DNA of 64,000 nucleotides from Pyronema omphalodes. Taxonomy: Eukaryota > Ascomycota > Pezizomycetes > Pezizales > Pyronemataceae. Made by a program: the position numbers and the translations under genes. This document shows positions 22,401-32,613 of this stretch, piece after piece. The stretch covers positions 806,001 to 870,000 of the forward strand of contig JAJJXM010000002.1 of assembly GCA_024516155.1 (NCBI GenBank), given 5' to 3'. Below the pieces are notes generated by a model that ran no database searches, was not told where the DNA came from, and worked only from the letters and a program-made list of their open reading frames with translations. The stretch's first letter is position 1, and each line of letters starts with the position of its first letter.

Positions 22401-24810
22401 GTCTGTCCGGACTGTGGAAAGGTCAGTATCACATTTGATCCTTTCATGGATTTGACATTGCCGCTCCCAATCGAATCCCTCTGGAGTAAAGATTTGGTTT
22501 GGGTTCCCAAGGCTAGAAATGGAGAGTACTCTACTCCTGTTCACGTTCCGGTTGAACTCCGTAAGACAGCAAGTATCCGAGAACTGAAGGAGTACATGGC
22601 ACAGAAATTCGGTGCCAACGCAAAGTGCTTGATGGTTTCCGAGGTTTACAAACAGAAACATTATAAGAATTTTGAAGACAGTTCGTTGGTTTCGGAAATC
22701 CAAGCAAACGACGCAATCTGTGTTTATGAGCTCGAGGAGGCGCCGACAAACTGGCCACCATTGAAGAAAAAGTCTAGCATGCTTTATCCCTACGCCAACG
22801 AACACGTTGAAGACCCGAAGGCCTCGGAAACTTTGATGGTTGCTGTCAGCTTGAGGTGTCGGGAACGTCGTTCTCCTTCTGATGTTATATTTGGCACCCC
22901 TTTCTTTATTTCCGTTAATAGGGAGGAGCAATACAATTATGATGCTATCATGAAGAAAATCGTCGCTCGTCTTCAGTTATTGACTACTCAGAACTTGGAC
23001 TCTGTCTTATCTGGACTTGACAATTCTGCTGATGCCGAGGAGAGCGATGCCGAGGGCATTGCCGGTCCTGAGGATCTCGCCGATGCACCCGGATCTACAA
23101 CGGAAGACCAGGAAGGCGAGAAGGACGGCTTTGTTGATGTCACCATGGGAGACGCAACCTCTACCGCTACTTCTACAACTGCCGGCTCAGACAATATGCA
23201 GGCAAGCTCCCCTATCGAGCAGCAGCGTCTACCATTCCCTCTCTTCAACATTAAAATTTCTAAACTCAAAGACGACATCAGAATCCCTAGTGGATGGGCC
23301 GATGGTAATGCTGAAGAGGTTAACATCCTCACTAGGCTCCAGTCTGACCGTCAGATCAGCGCGTCACCAGAGCCTGAGCCTCCTGCCCTCAGCCTTCCCG
23401 CTGGACCTTCTCCTCTGTTCAGCAGCATAAACTCTGGTAGAAGATCAAGGCAATCCAATGTATCTGACGAAAATAACGACGACGAATTGTACGATGATGC
23501 TGTGGAAGCTGTCGAGCCTGAGATGCGTGACATTTCTTCTGACGAGGAGGACAACACCACCGCTTACTCTAGCGTTGACCCCCTTGCCTCCTTCGAGCCT
23601 CCTACTGTCGATGGCTTTTATGGTCCTGGGACTGGAAACCTCAACACTCCCTCTAACGACTACAACTCTCCTTCTCGCTCTCCTGAGCCCGTTGAGTCTG
23701 GTCCTTTGATCAAGATTAATGAGGCGATTCACCTTGACTTTACTGGTGAAGGCTACGATGCTCTCTTTAAATCCCCCAGCGGAACCTTTACTGTCAAGAA
23801 TTGGCCCGTGTTGGAGGACCCTGAGATTGCTCGTCGCAAGGTTCGCCGCCTGGAGAAGGAGCGGAACGGTATCAAGCTTGAAGATTGTCTTGACGAGTTT
23901 GCCAAGGAGGAAGTTCTCTCTGCTGAAGACCCTTGGTATTGTCCTAGATGCAAGGAACATCGCCGGGCTTCGAAGAAGTTTGAGCTTTGGAAGGTTCCTG
24001 AGATTTTGGTCATGCACATGAAGAGATTCAGCAACAGTAGAAGCTTTAGGGAGAAGATTGAAGCCCAGGTTTACTGTCCGATTGAAGGGTTGGATTTATC
24101 GGATAGAGTTGGCGCCACTGATGGAAAGAGTATGATTTATGATTTGATTGCTGTGGATAACCACTACGGAGGCTTAGGAGGTGGTCATTACACTGCGTAT
24201 GTGAAGAATTGGTGTGATGGAAAATGGTATTACTGCGACGGTTCGTATCCTTCTTTACCGTATGACTTCTTGGTTCATCGTTACTAACTTTCCTTTAGAT
24301 AGTTCCGTCCGTGAATCTAACGCCTCCGCGGTCGTCACCCCAGCAGCTTACCTCCTCTTCTACCGTCGCCGCAGCGACAAGCCTTTAGGCGGCCCCAACT
24401 TTGAGCGCACCAACGCTCTCTACGATCAACAAACCGCCGCCGAAACCGAATCCACTACAAGCTCACCATCAGGATCTCGTGAAGGAACACCATCCCCTTG
24501 TTCTGGCGGCGTCGGTATCACAACCGGAAATCAATTTCCGAATTCTGGTCCTAGTACTGGTTTTGCCGCTAGTAATCCAGTGGGTAGTATCACGCTCTGG
24601 GGCAATAGTATGACGCCGGAAAAATCGGGTGATGCGGCTGGACAACAGCAGGATTGTGATACGGATGGGGATTTGGAGGGTGCTGAGGGTGGGGTTTCGT
24701 TGAAGGATGAGGGTCTGGGTGAGGATTGTGATACGGATGCGTTGTTTACGGTTCAGCCGCTGGAGGAAGCGGAGGAGAATGATAGGGTGGATGAGATTAG
24801 ATTGAATTAG
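19442..24810 (+). CDS. Ubiquitin carboxyl-terminal hydrolase with DUSP and UBL domains (Ubp12/USP4-15-like), 3 exons, 1754 aa
   Basis: A cysteine protease that removes ubiquitin from proteins. Exons 19442-21950, 21997-24240 and 24299-24810; phases agree. Residues 1-420 are low-complexity, with Ser, Gln and Ala runs near 19580-19660 and 20310-20340. A DUSP domain covers about 425-590 (EGEIMYIISGSWLKRFMAQL ... PAETWNNLVSWYGL). The catalytic domain starts at [20 protein letters not shown] with Cys816. The His box is GGGHYTAYVKN with His1567, followed by WYYCDDSS (Asp1584/1585). Two zinc-binding CxxC pairs are visible (LVCPDCGKV and WYCPRCKEH). A UBL-like insert (TASIRELKEYMAQKFG) and a long acidic insert lie inside the catalytic domain, as in Ubp12/USP15. 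The C-terminal 150 residues after YLLFYRRRSDKPLGG are low-complexity and acidic. Intact. The exact start is uncertain because the N-terminus is disordered. Confidence 0.93.
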
Positions 24811-25662
24811 ACGTGAGATGGGGATGGGATGGGGTAAATGTCTTCTTTTTGTTTTTTGTTGTTTTGTAGACCGAGTGAGATGCGGTGGGTTGGCCGGGGG
24901 GTGGGGGGGCAGAGAGGGCATATGGTATGAAGCATGAAGCATGAAGCATGAAGCATGAAGCATGAAGCATGAAACAAAAATTCGCAGGGTAGTGATTATT
25001 ATTTTTGTTATTGTTATTGTTATTGTTTTTTGCCTTTTCTGGTTATTTTATATCTTGGCGGCAATGGCGATAAATGGCGTAGATTATGAGATTGGGAGAT
25101 AAGATTAGGAGATTAGGAGATAAGATAAAGACACGGGTGGGGTGTTTTTTTTTTCCCATGTCGTGTTTCTTGTTTCTTATTTTTTCTTCTTTTGCTTTTG
25201 ATTGACTTTTTTTGAGGGTTATGAAAAGAGGGTTATGAACAAAGAGGGTTATGAAAAGAGGGTCAGGAGTGATGTTTATAGTCATAGTGATAGTGATAGA
25301 GTTTCTGGTTCTTGGTTCTGGTTCTTGGGCTTTTTTTTATAAGATCTTGTGATGGTGATTAGGATTGTGCGGGGTTGAGATGGGGATGGGGATGGATTGG
25401 ATGGGGTTGAGATGGATACGGAAAGGGAAGTGGGTGGTGGATTGTGGATGGTGCATGGTGGATTGGAATTCATGTTATGATTCATGGCTGATATGATGAT
25501 ATGATATGATGATGATGATGATGCGTTGATTGATGCAGTTAGGCTTGACGGGTACTCGATGCATTGAACCCTATAAAACGCCATTACGCAATAATCTTTT
25601 GAATCTCCTTTTCCTAAAAACACCCTAATAATGATATCGATTTAAACCGTATCGTCCACAAG
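24811..25662. other. Spacer with GAAGCAT repeats; ends in a TATA-bearing promoter
   Basis: GAAGCAT heptamers occupy 24928-24971, followed by short TTGTTA and AGGGTTATGAA repeats. A TATA-like CTATAAAA lies at 25571-25578, about 90 bp before the ATG at 25663, followed by a CT-rich stretch. No gene is supported within the spacer itself. Confidence 0.4.
25571..25578 (+). promoter_or_regulatory. TATA-like box upstream of the candidate exon at 25663
   Basis: CTATAAAA in the context ACCCTATAAAACGCC, followed by CTCCTTTTCCT about 30 bp downstream. Spacing to the ATG (about 85 bp) suits a fungal core promoter. Confidence 0.35.
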
Positions 25663-25781
25663 ATGTCCTGGATGCCGTTCTCAACCCGAACACTACTCCG
25701 GCCATCAACATCTGACACAACGCAACAACCCACAAACAACGACGCAATGCATCATCAGAGAATAGCCGATGCACTCTATAT
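25663..25781 (+). CDS. Candidate first exon of an unidentified short gene
   Basis: The ATG opens 39 codons beginning MSWMPFSTRTLLRPST and ending NNDAMHHQRIADALY. It then runs into a consensus donor gtaagt at 25782, after which the frame stops at once. The TATA-like box and CT-rich leader upstream support a real transcription start. A tiny upstream ORF (ATG at 25631, four codons) precedes it. I could not find a convincing second exon, because the next 900 bp are microsatellites. It could be a mitochondrial small-protein gene judging from its start, but that is only an impression. Confidence 0.3.
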
Positions 25782-25823
25782 GTAAGTTGCAATTACGGTC
25801 TACCGCTGCCGGCCTAGGATAAT

Positions 25824-25911
25824 CTTGATGCTCTGGACTTGATGCTCTGGACTTGATGCTCTGGACTTGATGCTCTGGACTTGATGCTCTGGACTTGATG
25901 CTCTGGACTTA
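25824..25911. repeat. 15-bp minisatellite CTTGATGCTCTGGA
   Basis: Six nearly perfect tandem units of GATGCTCTGGACTT, directly followed by about five ATCATGT units (25916-25962). Confidence 0.92.
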
Positions 25912-26081
25912 AAGATCATGTATCATGTATCATGTATCATGTATCATGTATCAAGTATCATAATCCTCTATGTTATGTTCACCTGCCCCTGCCATAACCA
26001 AAACCAACTCTCTTCCCCAAGTATTTCCTCAGGTCACAACTCCAGCACTACCACCGCCGATATCGAAAGTTATAAGACATC

Positions 26082-26348
26082 GGAAGACAAGACATCAGAA
26101 GACAAGACATCGGAAGACAAGACAAGACAAGACAAGACAAGACTGCAATACAGAGGCAAAAAACAGAAAAACAGAAAAAACAGAAAAACAGAAAAACAGA
26201 AAAACAGAAAAACAGAAAAAACAGAAAAACAGAAAAACAGAAAAACAGAAAAAACAGAAAAACAGAAAAACAGAAAAACAAACATAACCAGAATGCAGCT
26301 ATGCAGCTTCAGCTTCAGCAGCTCCAAATAACGACAACGACGACGACG

Positions 26349-26413
<65 letters not shown>

Positions 26414-26414
26414 T

Positions 26415-26446
<32 letters not shown>

Positions 26447-26453
26447 AAAAAAA
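26082..26453. repeat. Compound microsatellites AGACAAG(ACATCGG), ACAGAAAA and ACGACA
   Basis: Three arrays follow each other. AGACAAGACATCGG-type units lie at about 26085-26140, ACAGAAA/ACAGAAAA units at 26157-26281, and ACGACA units at about 26331-26447. Every long frame here (poly-Thr, Lys/Thr/Glu or Phe/Cys repeats) is a translation of these arrays. Confidence 0.92.
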
Positions 26454-26533
26454 GAACTGGTAAGGAGGGGGGAAAAGAGTACTGACAAACCAATGTAAAC
26501 TAAACTAAACTAATGACTACGGACTACGGACTA

Positions 26534-26536
26534 CCC

Positions 26537-26567
<31 letters not shown>

Positions 26568-26600
26568 ACACACACACACAACAACAACAACAACAAAGAA
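26534..26600. repeat. C20 run followed by (AC)n and (AAC)n
   Basis: Twenty C at 26534-26553, then about 13 AC units and about six AAC units without interruption. Confidence 0.9.
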
Positions 26601-27694
26601 AACTTGGGCAGAGGTTGTAAAAAGTGGAGGGGAATTATTGTCTAGATTGTCGACTCTTAGGCAATGACTACCATATACCTGTAACTAATCTCATGGTTCA
26701 CCGATAAGAGCACGAAGAGAGGCAGGGAGGGGCGGCGCGATGGATAAAAAAGATGGTCTGAACAGGCGGAGGGATGGAGCGACGGAGGGACGGAGGGACG
26801 GAGCAGAGGAGAAGGGGAAGAAGCGGAATAAGTAGTCCGGTTGTAGACTTGTAGTATAAGGTCCAAGAAAATAAAATAAAATAAAAAGAAATAAAAATAA
26901 ATAAACAAAAAAAACAGGATTAAGATGTGAAGGGAAGGGAAGGGAATGGAAGAGGAATGAGGTGGAATAATAATTGAGCGGCACAGGGCTCTACTTCTAG
27001 ATTATATTGACATGAAAGAAAATCTGCATGGAGAACACTAGGGTGCTGTCACCCTAAATAATGAAGAATGATCTGAGGCTTGCGGGATTATAGACGGGGG
27101 TCTAAAGGTATATGTTAACATAGACCACGTCATAAGCTTACGGTTGGAATTCTTAGGAACGTTTAAGAATCAATAAATCAATCGATGCGTGGATTGATAC
27201 AGTGAGGCCTGATATGATGCAATGAAGCTTAACGATGACTTACCGCAGCGAGGCCTGAATTCAGGAGGATGACGATAACGCGGCCGGTAGAAGGAGGAGT
27301 CGGTCGGTGAGATTCAGTATCCGGGGAAAAATCAGAGTAGAGGAAAAGAAAAAGTACTGGGAAATTCGTCTCGTTGATAGTCTTCATACAACGTCCTGTA
27401 TAAATGCAATCCACAAGTTACAAGATCCCGCCTTCTCTCGCCTCGCCTCGCCTCGCCTCGCCTCGCCTGTCCCCGTCCTTGTCTTGTCTCGGAGCGATCA
27501 CCACTCATCACTCGCATCCCGCACGGCCTGTGAGTTGTCTGGTTGGTTCGCCTCGCATAAGTCTGCCACAGAAACACAGACGTCAATAACGAAAAAAAGT
27601 GGGTATAAAAACAACACAAAAATAGCAGATCCTACCAGCCGAGGAAGAAATTCGGGTTGCGAAAGGATCTAAAATCCATAACAAAGCGATGAGC

Positions 27695-28335
27695 AGCAGT
27701 ATTTTTACAGCTGGCTTCAGGGTATGTGCTTATCGGCACGCACCTAAAAAGAATCAAGAAACTAAATACGGATACGGATATCTGTTGGTGGTGTAATTCG
27801 GGAAAATGATAGACAAGAGGAAACATCTTTGGAGAGTGCAAGACATGGGAAAGGGAACACAGGGTACTGAAAAGAGAGGCTGAAGACATCAGAAGATCTC
27901 AAGGAAGGCCAAGGGAAAGGCTGAGAGTAATGGATCTCTTTAAAGATGATCGCTGTACAAGAGTGATTCTAGACTACCTGACTGCCACAGAAATTGGGAG
28001 GCGCTACGAAAATGGACATTAAAAAAAAATGCATAGATGTATAAACTTTTTGTATGATTATGAAGCACATAGTTATTTTTTGCTTGTGAGTCAGGCGGTC
28101 CGCTTTACAGCGACTTAGCCTAGCTAGATGAGAACTACTTTTTAATTGTTATTATTATATTTGTCTGTTTTTGTTGTTTTTTATAATTGGGGACGAAAAT
28201 GAGATATAGGAGACAGTGGCGCCTCATCAGGAAGCCTTGGCTTTGAGGACAGGAATAGGTTGTCATGTTTGTTTTTACCCGCAAAGGCCTTAAAGGCCTC
28301 GAACGGATGTATGATTAAAAATCAAATCAAAAAAT
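27695..28335 (+). mobile_element. 5'-truncated, frame-shifted LINE (Tad-like) 3' end
   Basis: From about 27700 the frame reads SGYVLIGTHLKRIKKLN and then CWWCNSGKMIDKRKHLW. After a frame change near 27860 it reads LKREAEDIRRSQGRPRERLR and TRVILDYLTATEIGRRYENG, with a stop at 28020-28022. This is the RNase-H-end and C-terminal signature of fungal non-LTR retrotransposons, with a Cys/His-like knuckle. About 300 bp of UTR-like sequence follow and end in ATCAAATCAAAAAATC, a typical simple 3' tail. The copy lacks the reverse transcriptase and is dead. Confidence 0.68.
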
Positions 28336-28674
28336 CGCCTAAGTCCGCCGTTACAGATATAAAGCAACCCGTCTCATTTTATAGCGCTTTATATAGTGTT
28401 AAACGAACCATAACCGGTACTCTGTGAAAAAGTGGATTACAATGCCATCAGGAGCTCTGAAGCTCTGGAGCTCTTTTAGTAAAAACACGCTGATGATGAT
28501 ATCAATCAAATATCGCGTCTAGATCGTTTATGCTTGAACCAGATATTGTTTTACACATCTCCACATCCATAGAGTGAATCCGAGTGATACATTATGTCTA
28601 CTTCTATGACCAGGCAGAAAAACTCCAATGAGAAACACAGGGCTGAGATGGGGACGGCAGTTGGAGAATGGGAT

Positions 28675-29400
28675 TGAGAATAAAGATAAGATGATATATG
28701 GCAGATATGGTGTGTTACGAGATTTGGATGCATTTGTGTTAAAAAAACGTGGTGGGTAGGCATGAGATGGGGGTTGTGGCTGTGTAGATGCATGATATAT
28801 TATACGGGGATATGAGTGTGGGTTATGATATGTCCCCTCCTTTCTTTCTTTTTTTTTGTTTTTGTTCAGATGATGGAGGATTGGAAATTCTGATATTGTG
28901 TTGAGAGCAGTGGGGAATTAGAAGTATGAAGATATGTTAAGATCACTAATCGAAGTTTCAACTCAGGTAGTTTTGAAAATGTGGGATACGGGTTTGAATA
29001 TGTAGTAGCTATGATATTTGAATGAGAAAATAAAGATACGATATTGTACATATAAGGTGGTACGAGATTGATGTGCTTTTGCGTTAAACGTGGTGAGCAT
29101 GTAGGAATGTAATCGAGATCAGATTGGAATTAGATTGGGATGCAGATAATGGTGGCTGTGTAGATGTATGATATGGTATACAGGGATGGCGGGTGTGGTT
29201 TATGATATGCTGTTTCTTTTTTAAAGATGATGATGATGATGATGGTGAATGGAGTATTTTGATAGTGCGTTGAGAATAGTTTGGAATAAACTAGGAAGAG
29301 ATTTGAAAAAGAGTATGGGGACTTTGGGCTTGGGGGGTTTTGAACGAGTGAGAGGTATGATTTTGAACATGAAATAGCCATGATATGTAGCACAATATAA
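28675..29400. repeat. Diverged tandem duplication, unit about 350 bp
   Basis: The stretch starting GAGAATAAAGATAAGATGAT at 28675 is repeated from about 29024 (GAGAAAATAAAGATACGATA). Both units contain, in the same order, a TTACGAGATT/GTACGAGATT word, GTTAAA...ACGTGGTG, GGTGGCTGTGTAGATG-type sequence, a TATAC.GGGAT..G.GTGTGG block and a GATGATG run. Many small differences show the duplication is not recent. No ORF or transposon signature was recognised. Confidence 0.6.
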
Positions 29401-32400
29401 AATAGAAAAAACTATACCTGTATATGTATCATAAGACATCCCAATTGGAGATATATTGCAAGTTTTAGTGCAAAAATTATATGCTATAAAATTTTCTATG
29501 TCTAAATATCAATGCCTCAATAAAGATTTCAGAAATACAAATGTAAAGCTACCCCATTACATCGATTCCATCAACCGAAATGTAAGATAAACTATTCAGT
29601 AGTGTATATTGCACGACATTTGCGTGATAGGACATGTAATTCCTCTCGGATATCTTAATAGTGGTTGTCATGTTGCATACCAATAATCATATCTATGCGT
29701 CTCAAAACATTCGTTTTCTTCGATTTCTCCCAATTTACCTTAAATAAAAGCGCCAACAGCCACAGTTAGACCAACCCAGCACTTGATTCCTTCCATTCCA
29801 TATACTGAGTCAATAGTTTCGTGAGTAATTTCGAGGCATCCACAGACCTTAGCACCGAGTATGTAAACTTGATTATATCAAAGGTTTAGTGGTGTTGAAG
29901 TTGGCCTGGTGAGCCGTGCACATGGAGGAGTGGAGGAGGACCAACGCCACTAGCGCCCCTCCCTAGTACCTAGATATCGTCCTGTAGTCACTTTCTTCCC
30001 TCGGGTATCCAATATCATCAGTTCTTCCACCTCCATCTCTTTCGTCCAAATGCTTTCAATAAGTGGCTTCGATCGCATGCATGCATTTTTCATCTTAAAT
30101 ATATGGAGTACATAATACATATGCTAAGCTTATTTGCATGAGTTATATAATCACAATCTGTATATTCATCCTATTCTGGCGGCATGCATATCGAAGTAAA
30201 TCTCGATTTTCTCCATGAAGCCCGGGGTTTAGGTCCCGAAAGTGAAAACCAGCCAAACGTAAGTGCATTTATGCACACACTAACTTTCTGTTTTATGATG
30301 AGATTCATTGTTTGCTTTTTTGTGCGCAGTGCTTCTGTAGGCAATGTACGTACAGATGAAAATCATCACCAGTTCCGGAATCAAAAGGCGTTCTTGATGT
30401 TTTTTCCTCATGCAGCACGATGTTTTGATTCAGTAATCTCACTAGCAGCCACAGTCTTACTACATACATAGATATGCGCTTCAAATTCCGCCTGACGAGA
30501 TGATATCCCGTTATCTTGGACTTTTTATGATCGACATTTTTGTTTTTTCCGTTTTTTTCTTTTTGCAAAAACAAAAAACTAAGCGTACATAGTTTCCCAT
30601 AAACACGGTGGCGCGCACGCAACTAAACGTAATTTACATGTAGAATCAAGTTTTCAATAGAGCCTTGTGTCAGACTTCAGTTGTCAACCACGGAGATTTT
30701 AAGCATGCACTACGCCTTTGGACTACGTCCAATAAATCTCACCGGTTTACCCAGTACCATGTTATCGTACATACCCCGAAAGTGGTGTGGGGTTGTGAGA
30801 TTGTAACAATCGTAGGGGTAAGGTACATTAGTACAAATCCTACGCTCCTATGGTCTGATCTATCGCGCGGATTATCTACACTCTGTGCCTGAATGGATAT
30901 GTTTTGTAAAATTATGAATCCTGGTACGAAAGTGTGTGTAACGCATGCAAGGCTGCAGTTATATCGTTATATTTATCGCATTAGGCGTGTATCAAATAGT
31001 CGGGGAGTAAAGTAATCCCTGCTTTCGTTGATTGTGATTAATCAGGTTAAGAATGAATGTGATATGTAGCAGTAAATACATAGAGTGAACTTGTGGTGTA
31101 AATCCAGGAGCAAGTATGCAGAAAATAGCGAAGGGGTAAGGTAAATCTACTTTGCGTGCGGTACTTTATGCTGTGGGGTGCATTTTGCGGGATGTGGGGA
31201 GCAGTTGTGGAGAAGTATGGAGGAATCACTTCTTGTGTATATCTCAGTACTCTATTGAGTTATGACGTAACTAGGGGCGGATACCAATAAATTGACATCA
31301 GTCGTTGAGATGGAAGTCTAGAATACCATGGACCTTTGACGTTAGGGTTCTAGAATCTAAGATACTTGAGCACAGCCCCATCGTTCCCCACAAGTTAACC
31401 ATCGCACCACCCGGCCCGTCCCGCTGACAAGTGGATACCTTACACCATGGTCGGTTAGACTAGATCTAAATCCCGGTCCACTGGGTTTGGGTATCTACTC
31501 AATTTTATATCCCTGTTTTAGAACGATAAATGTAACAAAGAACATCAAGAAGTCACTAAGTAGTCTGCATAAACATCAATAGTATGCGGGTTCCATCCCA
31601 TCTGAATTTTCGGCTCATGGTGGGAAAAGGCCCTTCGGAGAACCGGAATGCTTGGTTCCGTTATTCCGGAGCCTTTAACTGCCCATGAAACCATTAAAGC
31701 CTCATACACAGAGAGTGCAGTCCGGAACTCAAATCCGCAAAAGGTGATGGGTTCACGGAAGATAAATGTCTCATTGCGTTGGACGCCCCGGAGTATTGGT
31801 GTGAGAATCTTTCCTATCTACTAGGATATACCTAAAGATCTGGTAGTTTTGCAGGAAAGTTTTACCAGTGGCTTTTCTATAGCGGGGTACGGAAATGAAT
31901 GTTGTTTTGAAGTTCGATGATAAGGCTTAGTGCAAAATACTTTCAACGACCAATCGAAGCCATGATCGACGGTGATACACGGAAACGAGACGCAAGGAAC
32001 TATTGCCATGGAGCCAAGGGGTTATTTAGATGAATTTTTGGCTTGTATATGAATTTTGCCTCAAGAGGGTTAAAGTTATGGCGTTTGTGGCGTGTGTGTA
32101 AAACGTTCAACCTGAATAATGGAAACTCAAACGCCACTATATACACGTGGTATTTCCAAGAAAGTTGTAGAAAATGTTAAACTGTAAGGAGTGGTGCGCT
32201 TATCTAGCTCGGGTAATTTGAGAAAATTAAACTTGCCCATCGGTCTGGATAATACTCGCTAGGCACTCTCCTAGCTCGCCTAAAACATGAATTAAGCGAG
32301 ATGCTAATTTCGAACTTTCATTGAAGCTTTGAGTAAGAATCCGAGGTCGAGATATTGTGATTACATGCCACAGATCGTGATGGAAATAATAACGTGGAGT

Positions 32401-32517
32401 TATTGATGTAACTACGACTAATTTCTTATTCGTTTTTAGTGATTCTTTAACCCAACACATCGATAGTATCCACTGTTACTGTCTAAAACCTGACGAATAT
32501 TGAGAGTCATGGTGAAA

Positions 32518-32613
32518 CACGTTTCCCAATTGTTCCCCAATTGTTCCCCAATTTTTCCCCAATTTTTCCCCAATTTTTCCCCAATTTTTCCCCAATTTTT
32601 CCCCAATTTTTCC
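32518..32613. repeat. 11-bp minisatellite TTTTTCCCCAA
   Basis: About eight tandem units of TTTTTCCCCAA, the first ones as TTGTTCCCCAA. Read on the minus strand they give KIGEKLGKNWG-type repeats inside an otherwise unsupported frame (32436-32774). Confidence 0.88.

Larger units (their letters stand above)
25782..27690. other. Microsatellite-dominated spacer
   Basis: This stretch has no supported coding sequence. It contains at least seven different tandem arrays in about 800 bp (listed separately). After 26600 comes unremarkable A/G-rich sequence with GGAGGGAC repeats near 26770-26800 and CGCCT repeats near 27437-27470. Confidence 0.5.

Noticed and set aside
26301..26498. Poly-threonine ORF
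   Set aside because: Produced entirely by the ACGACA microsatellite.
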